From: JAOEGB01 sp041262585
GTDB lineage: Bacteria; Actinomycetota; Actinomycetes; Streptosporangiales; Streptosporangiaceae
Length of the DNA: 64,000 nt
Reading direction: 5' to 3'
NCBI RefSeq assembly: GCF_041262585.1
Contig: NZ_JBGCBZ010000019.1
Coordinates: forward strand, 62,001 to 126,000
Positions within the stretch are counted from its first letter, which is position 1; the number at the start of each line of letters is the position of its first letter. Position numbers and translations under genes: made by a program. Below the pieces are notes generated by a model. It did no database searches. It was not told the DNA's origin and saw only the letters and a list, made by a program, of their open reading frames with translations. Below are positions 7,825 to 15,448 of the stretch, piece after piece.

Positions 7825-9078
7825 TCATCGCGCTTCGAGCGAGTCCAGCACCCGCTTCAGCACGGACTGGTCCAGATTGTCGGGGACGGACATGTAGAGC
7901 AGAGCGGGACGCTGCCCCTGACCCAGGTCAACCAGGACGAAGGCCCCCTTCTCGGTCTTCCACTTCCAGTGGTTGGCCTTCGACTGCTTCGAGAAGTCCA
8001 TCTCGAACTCGACCAGCCACGCCTGGTGGCCGCTGACCTTGATCGCCTGGTTGCGGAGCACCTTGCGCTCGTGCGGGGGCGAGTAGAACACCGGCTCGTA
8101 GTTCACCAGCAGCGCGCCCGTGAGGTTGCGCAGGTCCTGCGGCCCGCCGTACGGCACGACCTGCGGGAGCTTCCCGGCGAAGACCGAGCCCACCCAGTCG
8201 CCGTTCTTGCCGTCGTAGTTCTGCTGGGAGATGGCCGTGTATCCGCTGGTCCACACGGGCAGCTCGGCGGGCTGGCGCGGGTTGTAGACCTCGGTCGCCT
8301 TGGGGACGATCCATGGATCGCCGGGGAAGGCATAGGAGAGCCCGGCCGAGGTGTCGGTGATGCGGCCGTCCGACGGCTGGGGAAGCTCCTGCAGCGGCGG
8401 CGGGGACGGCTCGGGGCTCGGCTCGGGCGGGACGGTCGAGTCCAGCGGAGGCGTGGGGGCGACGGTGTCGGGACTGGCGATAGTGGTGCTCGCGCGGTTG
8501 TGCACGAGGAACACCGCTCCGCCGATCACCAGGGCGATCGCCACCACGACCGCCACGCCCCCGGCGACCCACGCCCAGACCGGCGTGGCCCGAGGCGGCT
8601 GCGCCCCGAACTCCGGCATGGAGAACTGGGCCGTGTTGCCCGGATACGTCCCCTGCCCCGGGTAGCCCGCCGGACCGGGGTAACCGCTCTGTCCCGGATA
8701 GCCCCCCTGACCCGGGTACGCACCCTGTCCACCCTGTCCCGGATAACCGGCCTGCCCGGGATGGCCCCACGGCAGCCGGCCCTCCGGCTGCCCTGTCTGT
8801 GGCGGGAAGTGCGGCGGGAACTGCGGAGCGATGTTCGGCCCGGTCTGCGGCCCCGTGTTCTGGGACGGCGGTTGCTCAAGCGGTTGCTCGATGGGCTGCC
8901 CAATGGGTTGCCCAGTGGTCTGCTGAAGGGGCTGCTGGCCGGGCTGCGGCTGCTGCTGAGAGGGCGCCTCGCGCGGGTGCGTCGCGTCGGTCCACTGGGA
9001 GCCGTCCCACCAACGCAGTTGCGGGGAGCCGTACGGGTCGGGGTACCAGCCCGCGGGGGTCGTCGTCATGCGGGTCAC
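7825..9078 (-). CDS. DUF2510 membrane-anchored protein with Gln/Gly/Pro-rich linker
   Basis: A 417-residue protein. The N-terminus is a DUF2510 domain (AGWYPDPYGSPQLRWWDGSQWT), a short Trp-rich module common on actinobacterial membrane proteins. A long low-complexity linker follows (Gln/Pro, then YPGQGG-type repeats from about residue 100 to 155). One membrane helix lies near residues 170-195, then a roughly 200-residue extracellular domain without a recognised family. An in-frame ATG nine bases downstream of the GTG is an equally good start; neither has a clear Shine-Dalgarno site. It begins 10 bases after the pseudokinase stop, so co-translation and a shared envelope-signalling role are likely. 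Confidence 0.8.
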   Translation of the reverse strand: MTRMTTTPAGWYPDPYGSPQLRWWDGSQWTDATHPREAPSQQQPQPGQQPLQQTTGQPIGQPIEQPLEQPPSQNTGPQTGPNIAPQFPPHFPPQTGQPEGRLPWGHPGQAGYPGQGGQGAYPGQGGYPGQSGYPGPAGYPGQGTYPGNTAQFSMPEFGAQPPRATPVWAWVAGGVAVVVAIALVIGGAVFLVHNRASTTIASPDTVAPTPPLDSTVPPEPSPEPSPPPLQELPQPSDGRITDTSAGLSYAFPGDPWIVPKATEVYNPRQPAELPVWTSGYTAISQQNYDGKNGDWVGSVFAGKLPQVVPYGGPQDLRNLTGALLVNYEPVFYSPPHERKVLRNQAIKVSGHQAWLVEFEMDFSKQSKANHWKWKTEKGAFVLVDLGQGQRPALLYMSVPDNLDQSVLKRVLDSLEAR

Positions 9079-9088
9079 ATTAGTGAAA

Positions 9089-10498
9089 TCAGCATTTATA
9101 CGAGAAACTCGCTTTGTCCTGTATCGGCTGCCCTGTGGTAGTGGGGGACAGGACGCGCAGGGTGGCCGTGCCCTTGAAGGCCCCCTGCCCGGTCACATGC
9201 CAATGCAGCGGAAGATCCACCGACGTGGTGCCGGAGCGCACGATCTGCTCCTGCTCGGGCAGCTTCTCCCCGTCGCTGCGGAGCCAGACGAAACGGATCG
9301 TCCCCGACCCGCCATTGGTCGTCACGACGCCGGCGAAGTTGGCCGTGCCGTCGCAGCGCACCGTCTTCTTGGGAGCGCGGACGTCCACCTTCTCCGCCGC
9401 GACGCCGAGGCCGGGCGACTGGCGCAGCCACAGCACCACGACCGCGATCAGGATGGCGAGCAGCACCGTCCCGGCCCACGCCGTCTTCCGCCGCCGCCGC
9501 CGCGACCTCGGCCTGGGCCCGTCGACGCCCTCCTGCGCCTGCAGCGTCGCCATCTGGTCCCGCCCGGACCGCCAGATCTGCGCCGCCGTGGTCTCGGTCG
9601 GCACCCCGGGCCCGAAGCGCATCATCACGTCGTCACCCGCGGTCGGCGGTGCCGTACGGCCCGGGCCGCCTGAGGGGGCCACGCCTTCCGCCGGCACGTG
9701 CAGCAGCGTGACGATCTCCCCGGTGTCCGGCGTGGGGGGCGGGGGAGAGGTCCGCACGTCGGCGGCGGCCCACACGTGGAGGGTCTCCACCAGCCTCTCC
9801 CGCGTCGTGAACCCGGCGGGAAGCACGTCGCGCCCGGCCAGGAGCGTGTCGCGGGCCGCGCCGAGGCCATGGGTGGACGCGGTGGTGGCGGCCCGGTCGA
9901 AGAGCGCGGACGCGTCGCCGTGCGCCCAGTTCGCCGAGAGGCCCCGGGCGAGCGCCGCCCAGGCCGCGATGTCGCGCTGCGGGGACGCGGGCTCGCCCCG
10001 GAGCACCTCCAGCAGGCCCCGCTCGGCCAGCATCGCCGACCCGTCCTCGCCGATCACCACGGTGCCGGGGTGTAGGGCGCCGTGAGTCAGCCCCGCGGCG
10101 TGTACGGCCAGCAGCGCCTGGGCCGTCTCCACGAGGATCGTGCCGACGCTGCCCGCATCGGGCCGCCGGCCGTCGGGGGCCGAGGCGGAGCCGGCGAGCA
10201 GGTCGGCGACCGTGGGCATGGCCCTGCGCGTGGTGATCAGCCAGACCTCGCCGCGCGCCGTCACCAGGTCGGCCACGGGAAGGAGCGCGGACATCCCGCT
10301 GTGCGACAGCCGCTGGTCGGCGGTGACGGCGGCGACCAGCCGCTCGCGGGCCTCCGGCCCGGACACCGCACGCGTGTCGAACCGCAGGACCCCTGACAGC
10401 GCGCCCTCGGGGGAGATCGCGTCACTCCACGTGCCGACCTCGCTGACTCGGGTGCGGCCGGTGAGGCGGTAGCCCGCGATCGTCGCGCCGTCGTGCAT
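9089..10498 (-). CDS. Membrane-anchored pseudokinase
   Basis: A 469-residue protein with a kinase-like fold that has lost catalytic residues. The HRDxKPxN loop reads HGALHPGT (residues 139-146), so the catalytic Asp and the Mg-binding Asn are absent; the DFG site reads AER (158-160); and the beta-3 VAIK lysine position reads VLRF. A basic stretch (PRSRRRRRK) precedes one membrane helix at about residues 345-365. The extracellular tail carries one early and one terminal Cys (CDGTANF and FSYKC) that could form a disulfide. The ATG follows the stop of the active kinase gene with no intervening base, implying coupled translation and a partner or scaffold role. Confidence 0.85.
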   Translation of the reverse strand: MHDGATIAGYRLTGRTRVSEVGTWSDAISPEGALSGVLRFDTRAVSGPEARERLVAAVTADQRLSHSGMSALLPVADLVTARGEVWLITTRRAMPTVADLLAGSASAPDGRRPDAGSVGTILVETAQALLAVHAAGLTHGALHPGTVVIGEDGSAMLAERGLLEVLRGEPASPQRDIAAWAALARGLSANWAHGDASALFDRAATTASTHGLGAARDTLLAGRDVLPAGFTTRERLVETLHVWAAADVRTSPPPPTPDTGEIVTLLHVPAEGVAPSGGPGRTAPPTAGDDVMMRFGPGVPTETTAAQIWRSGRDQMATLQAQEGVDGPRPRSRRRRRKTAWAGTVLLAILIAVVVLWLRQSPGLGVAAEKVDVRAPKKTVRCDGTANFAGVVTTNGGSGTIRFVWLRSDGEKLPEQEQIVRSGTTSVDLPLHWHVTGQGAFKGTATLRVLSPTTTGQPIQDKASFSYKC

Positions 10499-12148
10499 CT
10501 ACCGCCGCCTCCGATGCCTTCCGGTCATTCTGCGTACACCCAGTGTGGCGGGAACGAGACCAGTCGTCACCAGGCCGACCGCGAGAGCCCCCATCGGGAC
10601 CGCCGACGGATCAGCCGACGGATCTGCCGCCGGGTCAGCCGTCGGATCAACCGTGGGGGACTCCGGCGACGCGGGCGCCACGGCGGGCACCCGGCTGGTC
10701 GGGGTGGGGCTGGTGCTCGGCGGATCCGTCGTCGGCGTGGGCGTCGGCGTGGGCGCCGGGGGCGGCGTCGGCGAGTTCGGCGGATCCCCCGGCAGGTGGG
10801 CCGTGACGGTGGGGTCCGGATCCGGCTGCGACTTGGTCGGCTTGGGCGTCGGCTTCTTCGTCGGTTTCGGAGTGGGTTTCTTCGTCGGCGTCGGAGTGGG
10901 CTTCGGGGTGGGCTTGACCGGGGGCCTCACGGCCGTGATCGTCGGCCTCGGGGTGACGCGGACGGTCGGGGTCGCGGTGGCGTGCGTGGCCTTCGGGGAG
11001 GGCGTGTCGCCGGGCTCGTCCGAGGGGGTGTCCTCGGGCGCGGCGGTCGTCGGGTCGGCCGGGATGGACGCGGGCGGCGTCTCGACCGACGTGCCCGCCT
11101 GGAGCGTCGTCGTGCCGCCGCTCATGGAGCCGACCAGTGCCGCCGTACCCCCGGCGATCACCGCCATGCCGACCAGGGTCAGGCCGATCTTCATGCCGGC
11201 CCTGCCGAGGAGACCGCCGCCCAGCTTCGTCTCGGCGAGCGAGGTGCCGACCTCGGGGGCCTCCTCGGTGAGCGGGAAGAACGGGAGCAGCAGGCCGGCG
11301 AGCGCGGCCAGCCGCCGGCGTCCCCGCTCCTCCCATGCCGGGCCGTACGCCTCGGCCGCGACGGCCTCGAGATCCTGGACGAACGCCTCGGCCGACTGCG
11401 GCCGCTCCGACGCGTTCTTCGCCATGCCCCGCTCGATGAGCTCCCGCAGCGGGGGCGGCACCTCCTCCACCGGGGGAGGCGTGGTCTGGTGCTGCCGCGC
11501 GAGGGCCGCCATGTTCTGCGCCCGGAAGGGGCGGGTGCCGGTCAGGCACTCGAAGAAGACGACGGTCGCGGCGTAGACGTCGGTGGCCGGTCCGGCCGGA
11601 GCGCCCATCCACTGCTCGGGAGCCATGTACGGCGGCGTGCCGGACGCGCTCACGCCCTCTCCGGTGCGTGCGGCGATGCCGAAGTCGACGAGCTTGCTGC
11701 TGCCGTCGGCCTCGACCATGACGTTCTCGGGCTTGTAGTCGCGGTGGACCACGCCGACGGAGTGGGCGGCCGCCAGGCCGAGCAGCGAGCCCTTGAGCAC
11801 GGCCAGCGCGGCCTCCGGGCCGGTCGGGCCCTCGGAGCGCAGCATCGTGCGCAGCGAGACGCCGTCGATCAGCTCCATGACGATCGCGGCGCCCTGCGGC
11901 GTCTCGTAGTACTCGTAGAACCGCGCGGCGTGCGGGTTCGGCTTCATCGCCGCGAGCAGCCGGGCCTCGTGCCGGAACCGGGCGACGAAGTGGAGGTCGG
12001 CCTGGAGCTCGTCGGAGAGGTACTTGATCGCTACCAGGATGTCGTTGGCGTCGTGCCGGGCGAGCACGACTTTGCCTGCGCCCCCCGTGCCAAGCTCGCG
12101 GATCTCGGTATAGCCGGGGACGCGCCAGGCGCCCGTCTGGCCGTACAT
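10499..12148 (-). CDS. Ser/Thr protein kinase (PknB-like) with Pro/Thr-rich tail
   Basis: A 549-residue active-type kinase. Catalytic residues are intact: K42 in VAIK, the helix-C Glu at 61, H135-R136-D137 with N142, and D155-F-G157. A membrane helix is at about 315-335, followed by a Thr/Pro/Lys-rich segment (repeated KPTPKPT units), then a D-P-S/T-A-D-P stretch and a second hydrophobic segment just before an Arg-rich C-terminus. So the tail may loop out through the wall and return. AGGAG lies upstream of the ATG. It heads the operon with the pseudokinase, DUF2510 and orn genes. Confidence 0.93.
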   Translation of the reverse strand: MYGQTGAWRVPGYTEIRELGTGGAGKVVLARHDANDILVAIKYLSDELQADLHFVARFRHEARLLAAMKPNPHAARFYEYYETPQGAAIVMELIDGVSLRTMLRSEGPTGPEAALAVLKGSLLGLAAAHSVGVVHRDYKPENVMVEADGSSKLVDFGIAARTGEGVSASGTPPYMAPEQWMGAPAGPATDVYAATVVFFECLTGTRPFRAQNMAALARQHQTTPPPVEEVPPPLRELIERGMAKNASERPQSAEAFVQDLEAVAAEAYGPAWEERGRRRLAALAGLLLPFFPLTEEAPEVGTSLAETKLGGGLLGRAGMKIGLTLVGMAVIAGGTAALVGSMSGGTTTLQAGTSVETPPASIPADPTTAAPEDTPSDEPGDTPSPKATHATATPTVRVTPRPTITAVRPPVKPTPKPTPTPTKKPTPKPTKKPTPKPTKSQPDPDPTVTAHLPGDPPNSPTPPPAPTPTPTPTTDPPSTSPTPTSRVPAVAPASPESPTVDPTADPAADPSADPSAVPMGALAVGLVTTGLVPATLGVRRMTGRHRRRR

Positions 12149-12340
12149 ACGGTCTCCTCAATCGCCCGGGGCCCCCGCCATGACGAGACCGTAGCTTAGG
12201 TGACGACCAGCCCAGTGAGATGAAAAGTCATGAAATAGTCGTGGATCTCTGTCAGGCCAGGTCAACATGGTGCAAGTCAGGACATCGCACTGTATGACGG
12301 CCTATACGCGCTGTAACCACGTGTGCGTATGTGACGGTTC

Positions 12341-12399
12341 CATGCGGGTGTGTCTCATGCGGGTGTGCGGCATGCGGGTGTGACGCTCACGCGGGTGTG
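12341..12399 (-). repeat. 15-bp tandem repeat at the 3' end of a kinase gene
   Basis: GCGGGTGTG recurs at 12344, 12359, 12374 and 12391 (spacing 15, 15, 17). The last copy encodes the final residues (V-T-P-A) of the minus-strand kinase, whose TGA lies between copies; the others lie downstream of the stop. It appears to be a duplication of the gene's end. Confidence 0.75.
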
Positions 12400-14648
12400 A
12401 CGGTGCAGGCTCCGATCTTCTTGGTGCGGGTGGCCACGCCACTCGCCGCGTTCGGCGCCGTCGCGGCCGTCACGCCCCACCCGGTGCCGCACGGCAGGCG
12501 CGAGTAGGTGAACTTCATCGTGACGGTGTAGCTGGTCCGGCCCGACAGGGTGACCGACTGCGAGCCGACGGCCTTGCCCCTGAGCAGCCAGGTCACGGTG
12601 AGCTGCACCGGCTTGGCGTTCTCCGTCGTCACGGTCACCGCGGTCGTCGCCGCCGTGGCGACCCGGGTCAGGCGGTTCACCGTTACGCCCGTGACCGCCG
12701 CCGGGCAGTCGACCCTGATGGTCCGGGACGCGCCGCCCGAGGGCGCGTCCGGGTCGGTCGTGGCGGTGATGGTGACCGTCTCGCAGGGCCGCCGGCCGAA
12801 GGTGAACGACAGCGTGCGGGTATAGCTCTTCTTCCCGGACAGCGTCGCGGCCCGCTGGCCGGACTGGCCGTCGGAGGACGAGAAGTCGCCGGTCAGCGCG
12901 ACCTGCCCGGTGCCGTCGGTGGTGACCTCCACCTTGGCGGTGGCCACGCGCGGGTCCGTCATGGCGAGCGACAGCACCTTGACGCCGGTGACGGAGGTGG
13001 GGCATTCGGGCGTCTTGACGGTGATGCTCCCCGTGCCGCCGCCCGCCGCCGGCGTGGTCGTCGCCGTCATCCCCAAGGTGCCGCCGCAGGGGCGGCTGCC
13101 GAGGTCCTGGCTGACCGTCTTGACGTACTTCTTGGCGCCCTTGAGCGTCATCTCCCGCGTGCCGGCCGCCTTGCCGTTCACGGTGAAGCGCACGGTCAGC
13201 GTGACCTTCGCGGTTCCGCTCGTCACGACGGTGACCGTCCCGCTCGCCGTAGGCGCGGCGGCGACCGTACGGCTCGCCGTGCCGTACGGGAAGGGGCGGA
13301 GGGAGAGCGCGGCGGCGGCGGGACCGCCGCCCGGGCCGAGCGTGAGACCGCTGACGTGCACGCTGACCACCTTGGTCGGCGGCGGGGGCGTGACGGACGG
13401 CGACGGCTTGGGGGAGGGCTTCGGGGTCTTCGTCACGCTCGGCGTGGGAGGGGCCGGCGTCTCGCTCGGGCTTTCGCCCGGTGCCGCTGAGGATGTCCCC
13501 GTGGGTGTGCCTGTAGATGTCCCTGTGGGTGTCGGCGCGGGTGTCTCGCCGGGTGTGGGCGGCAGAGCCACTGACGGGGCCGCGCTGGCCGACGGCGCGG
13601 CCACAGGCGTCGTGCGATGCGCCCGGGACTGCCCGGTGAGGGCGAACGCCGTGATGCCCCCGGCCGCCAGCACCAGGATCCCCGCCCCGGCGGCGAGCCG
13701 GACCCGGTGCCGCTTGACGGCCCGCAGGACGGTCTGGAAGAGCGAGGTGCCGATCTCGGCGGGCGGCTGCCGGTTGAGGGGGAACGTCGCGGCCAGCACG
13801 GCGGCGATCGCGGCCAGCTTGCGCCTGCCCCGCTCCTCCCAGTCGGCGCCGTAGGCCGCCGCGGCGACCTCCTCCAGCTCCGCGACGAACATCGCCGCGC
13901 TGGCCGGCCGCATCGCCGGGTCCTTGGCCATGCCCCGCTCGACCAGTCCGCGCACCGGCTCCGGCACCTCCCCGGCCGGGACGGGCGCGGTCTGGTGCTG
14001 GTGCCGCAGCACCACGTTGTCGGTGGCCTGGTAGGGGCGATGCCCGGTGAGGCATTCGAAGAAGACGGCCGTCGCGGCGTACACGTCGGACGCCGGTGAG
14101 GCGGCCAGGCCGGTCCACTGCTCGGGCGCCATGTACGGCGGGGTCCCGGCGGGGGCCATGGCGTCCCCGGCGCGCACGGCGATGCCGAAGTCGACGAGCT
14201 TGCTCGCGCCGTCGCCCTGGACCAGCACGTTCTCCGGCTTGTAGTCGCGGTGGACCACGCCCGTCTCATGCGCGGCCGCGAGCCCGAGCAGCGATCCCTT
14301 GAGTACGGCCAGGGCCGCCTCGGGCCCGGTCGAGCCCTCCTGGCGCAGCAGCGCCCGCAGCGAGGCGCCGTTGACGAGCTCCATGACGATGGCCGCGCCC
14401 TGGTGGGTCTCGACGTACTCGTAGAGCTGGGCCACGTGGGGATCGTCGAGCTCCACCAGCAGGCGGGCCTCTCCACGGAACCGTGCGAGGAAGCCGGGCT
14501 GCCCGCGCAGGTCCTCGGAGAGATACTTGACGGCCACGCGGGCGCCGGACGCCTCGTGCACCGCCAGCACGACCCGGCCCCCGCCACCCGCGCCGAGTTG
14601 GCGCACCACGGTGTAGCCCGGCACGTTCCAGTCGCCGGGGGCGGTCAT
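12387..14648 (-). CDS. Ser/Thr protein kinase with three Cys-paired extracellular repeats
   Basis: A 753-residue active-type kinase: K41 in VAVK, H133-R134-D135 with N140, D153-F-G155. The ATG start has AGGAGG eight bases upstream; an earlier in-frame Met lacks homology. One membrane helix (about 345-365) is followed by a Pro/Thr/Ser linker and three repeats of about 100 residues, each ending in a Cys pair (RPCGG...ECP, RPCET...DCP, LPCGT...GAC) and sharing a TxTLSGxxSYTxT-like strand. These are Ig-like in pattern and probably sense wall or extracellular ligands. The gene is transcribed separately from the downstream kinase operon, about 240 bases away. Confidence 0.93.
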   Translation of the reverse strand: MTAPGDWNVPGYTVVRQLGAGGGGRVVLAVHEASGARVAVKYLSEDLRGQPGFLARFRGEARLLVELDDPHVAQLYEYVETHQGAAIVMELVNGASLRALLRQEGSTGPEAALAVLKGSLLGLAAAHETGVVHRDYKPENVLVQGDGASKLVDFGIAVRAGDAMAPAGTPPYMAPEQWTGLAASPASDVYAATAVFFECLTGHRPYQATDNVVLRHQHQTAPVPAGEVPEPVRGLVERGMAKDPAMRPASAAMFVAELEEVAAAAYGADWEERGRRKLAAIAAVLAATFPLNRQPPAEIGTSLFQTVLRAVKRHRVRLAAGAGILVLAAGGITAFALTGQSRAHRTTPVAAPSASAAPSVALPPTPGETPAPTPTGTSTGTPTGTSSAAPGESPSETPAPPTPSVTKTPKPSPKPSPSVTPPPPTKVVSVHVSGLTLGPGGGPAAAALSLRPFPYGTASRTVAAAPTASGTVTVVTSGTAKVTLTVRFTVNGKAAGTREMTLKGAKKYVKTVSQDLGSRPCGGTLGMTATTTPAAGGGTGSITVKTPECPTSVTGVKVLSLAMTDPRVATAKVEVTTDGTGQVALTGDFSSSDGQSGQRAATLSGKKSYTRTLSFTFGRRPCETVTITATTDPDAPSGGASRTIRVDCPAAVTGVTVNRLTRVATAATTAVTVTTENAKPVQLTVTWLLRGKAVGSQSVTLSGRTSYTVTMKFTYSRLPCGTGWGVTAATAPNAASGVATRTKKIGACTVTPA

Positions 14649-14726
14649 GCGGCCTCCTGGGATGCGGCGGTCCGCCTGGCTGATCGGCGTCCCGTCGAGT
14701 GAACAGGTTGGCCAAAGTGTGCCCAA

Positions 14727-15380
14727 TCAGTGGGGAGCCGCGCTATCCCTGTACCGAATGTGGTCGGGGACGGGGATGCCCGAGGGCAGGAGCGGGTCGG
14801 GCAGGGGCTCGCCCCACGACACGACGAGCGGCAGCACGCCCGCCCATACGGGCAGTTCGTAGTCCTCCTCGTCGTCCTTCGGCGGGCCCACCCGGATCTT
14901 GACCGACGCCTCCTCCAGGGAGAGGGCCACGACCGCCGTTCCCGCGAGCTCCTTCCGGTCCGGCGGCCGCACGGCGTCCCACTGCCCGGGGGCGAGCTGC
15001 TCGGTGATCGCACGGAGGGCGTCGAGGCGCTCTCCGTCGTCCTCCACCATGCGGGCCTCGCCGTAGATCATGGCCGAGCGGTAGTTCACCGAGTGGTGGA
15101 AGGCCGAGCGCGCCAGCACGATGCCGTCCACGTGGGTCACGGTGACGCACACCGGCCCGGCGAGCGCCGCGCGGAGCGAGGCCGCTCCCGTCGAGCCGTG
15201 CAGGTAGAGGGTGTCGCCGATCCTCCCGTAACCGGTGGGGATCACTCTGGGGCAGCCGTCGGCCACCACTCCGAGATGGCAGATCAGCCCGGCGTCCAGC
15301 ACGGCGTAGAGGTCGGCGCGGTCCGTGCGGCCGCGGTCCTTCCCTCGGTTCAGGGTGGTACGTGCGGTAGTGGAGAGCAT
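14727..15380 (-). CDS. Pyridoxamine 5'-phosphate oxidase family (FMN-binding) protein
   Basis: A 217-residue split-barrel flavoprotein-like protein. The family pattern is seen in LICHLGVVADGCPRVIPTGY, LYLHGSTGAASLRAALAG and a central HSVNYRSAMIYGEARMV, the region that contacts FMN phosphate in this group. These proteins are often nitroreductase-like or unknown in function rather than true PdxH. It is divergent from the MocR-type regulator, sharing the palindromic operator, so it is probably the regulator's target. No Shine-Dalgarno site is seen at the ATG, suggesting a leaderless message. Confidence 0.87.
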   Translation of the reverse strand: MLSTTARTTLNRGKDRGRTDRADLYAVLDAGLICHLGVVADGCPRVIPTGYGRIGDTLYLHGSTGAASLRAALAGPVCVTVTHVDGIVLARSAFHHSVNYRSAMIYGEARMVEDDGERLDALRAITEQLAPGQWDAVRPPDRKELAGTAVVALSLEEASVKIRVGPPKDDEEDYELPVWAGVLPLVVSWGEPLPDPLLPSGIPVPDHIRYRDSAAPH

Positions 15381-15398
15381 GTCCGTTACGTTAGGCCG

Positions 15399-15425
15399 AA
15401 GTGGACTGGTGGAACATGTCCACTT
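15399..15425. promoter_or_regulatory. Inverted-repeat operator between PPOX and mocR genes
   Basis: AAGTGGAC and GTCCACTT form a perfect 8-bp inverted repeat with an 11-base spacer; a related half-site, GACCACTT, follows at 15442. It lies between the two divergent genes and is the expected place for MocR binding. Its overlap with the upstream Met codons argues for the later TTG start of the regulator. Confidence 0.65.
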
Positions 15426-15448
15426 ACCGTCGCCAATGGGAGACCACT

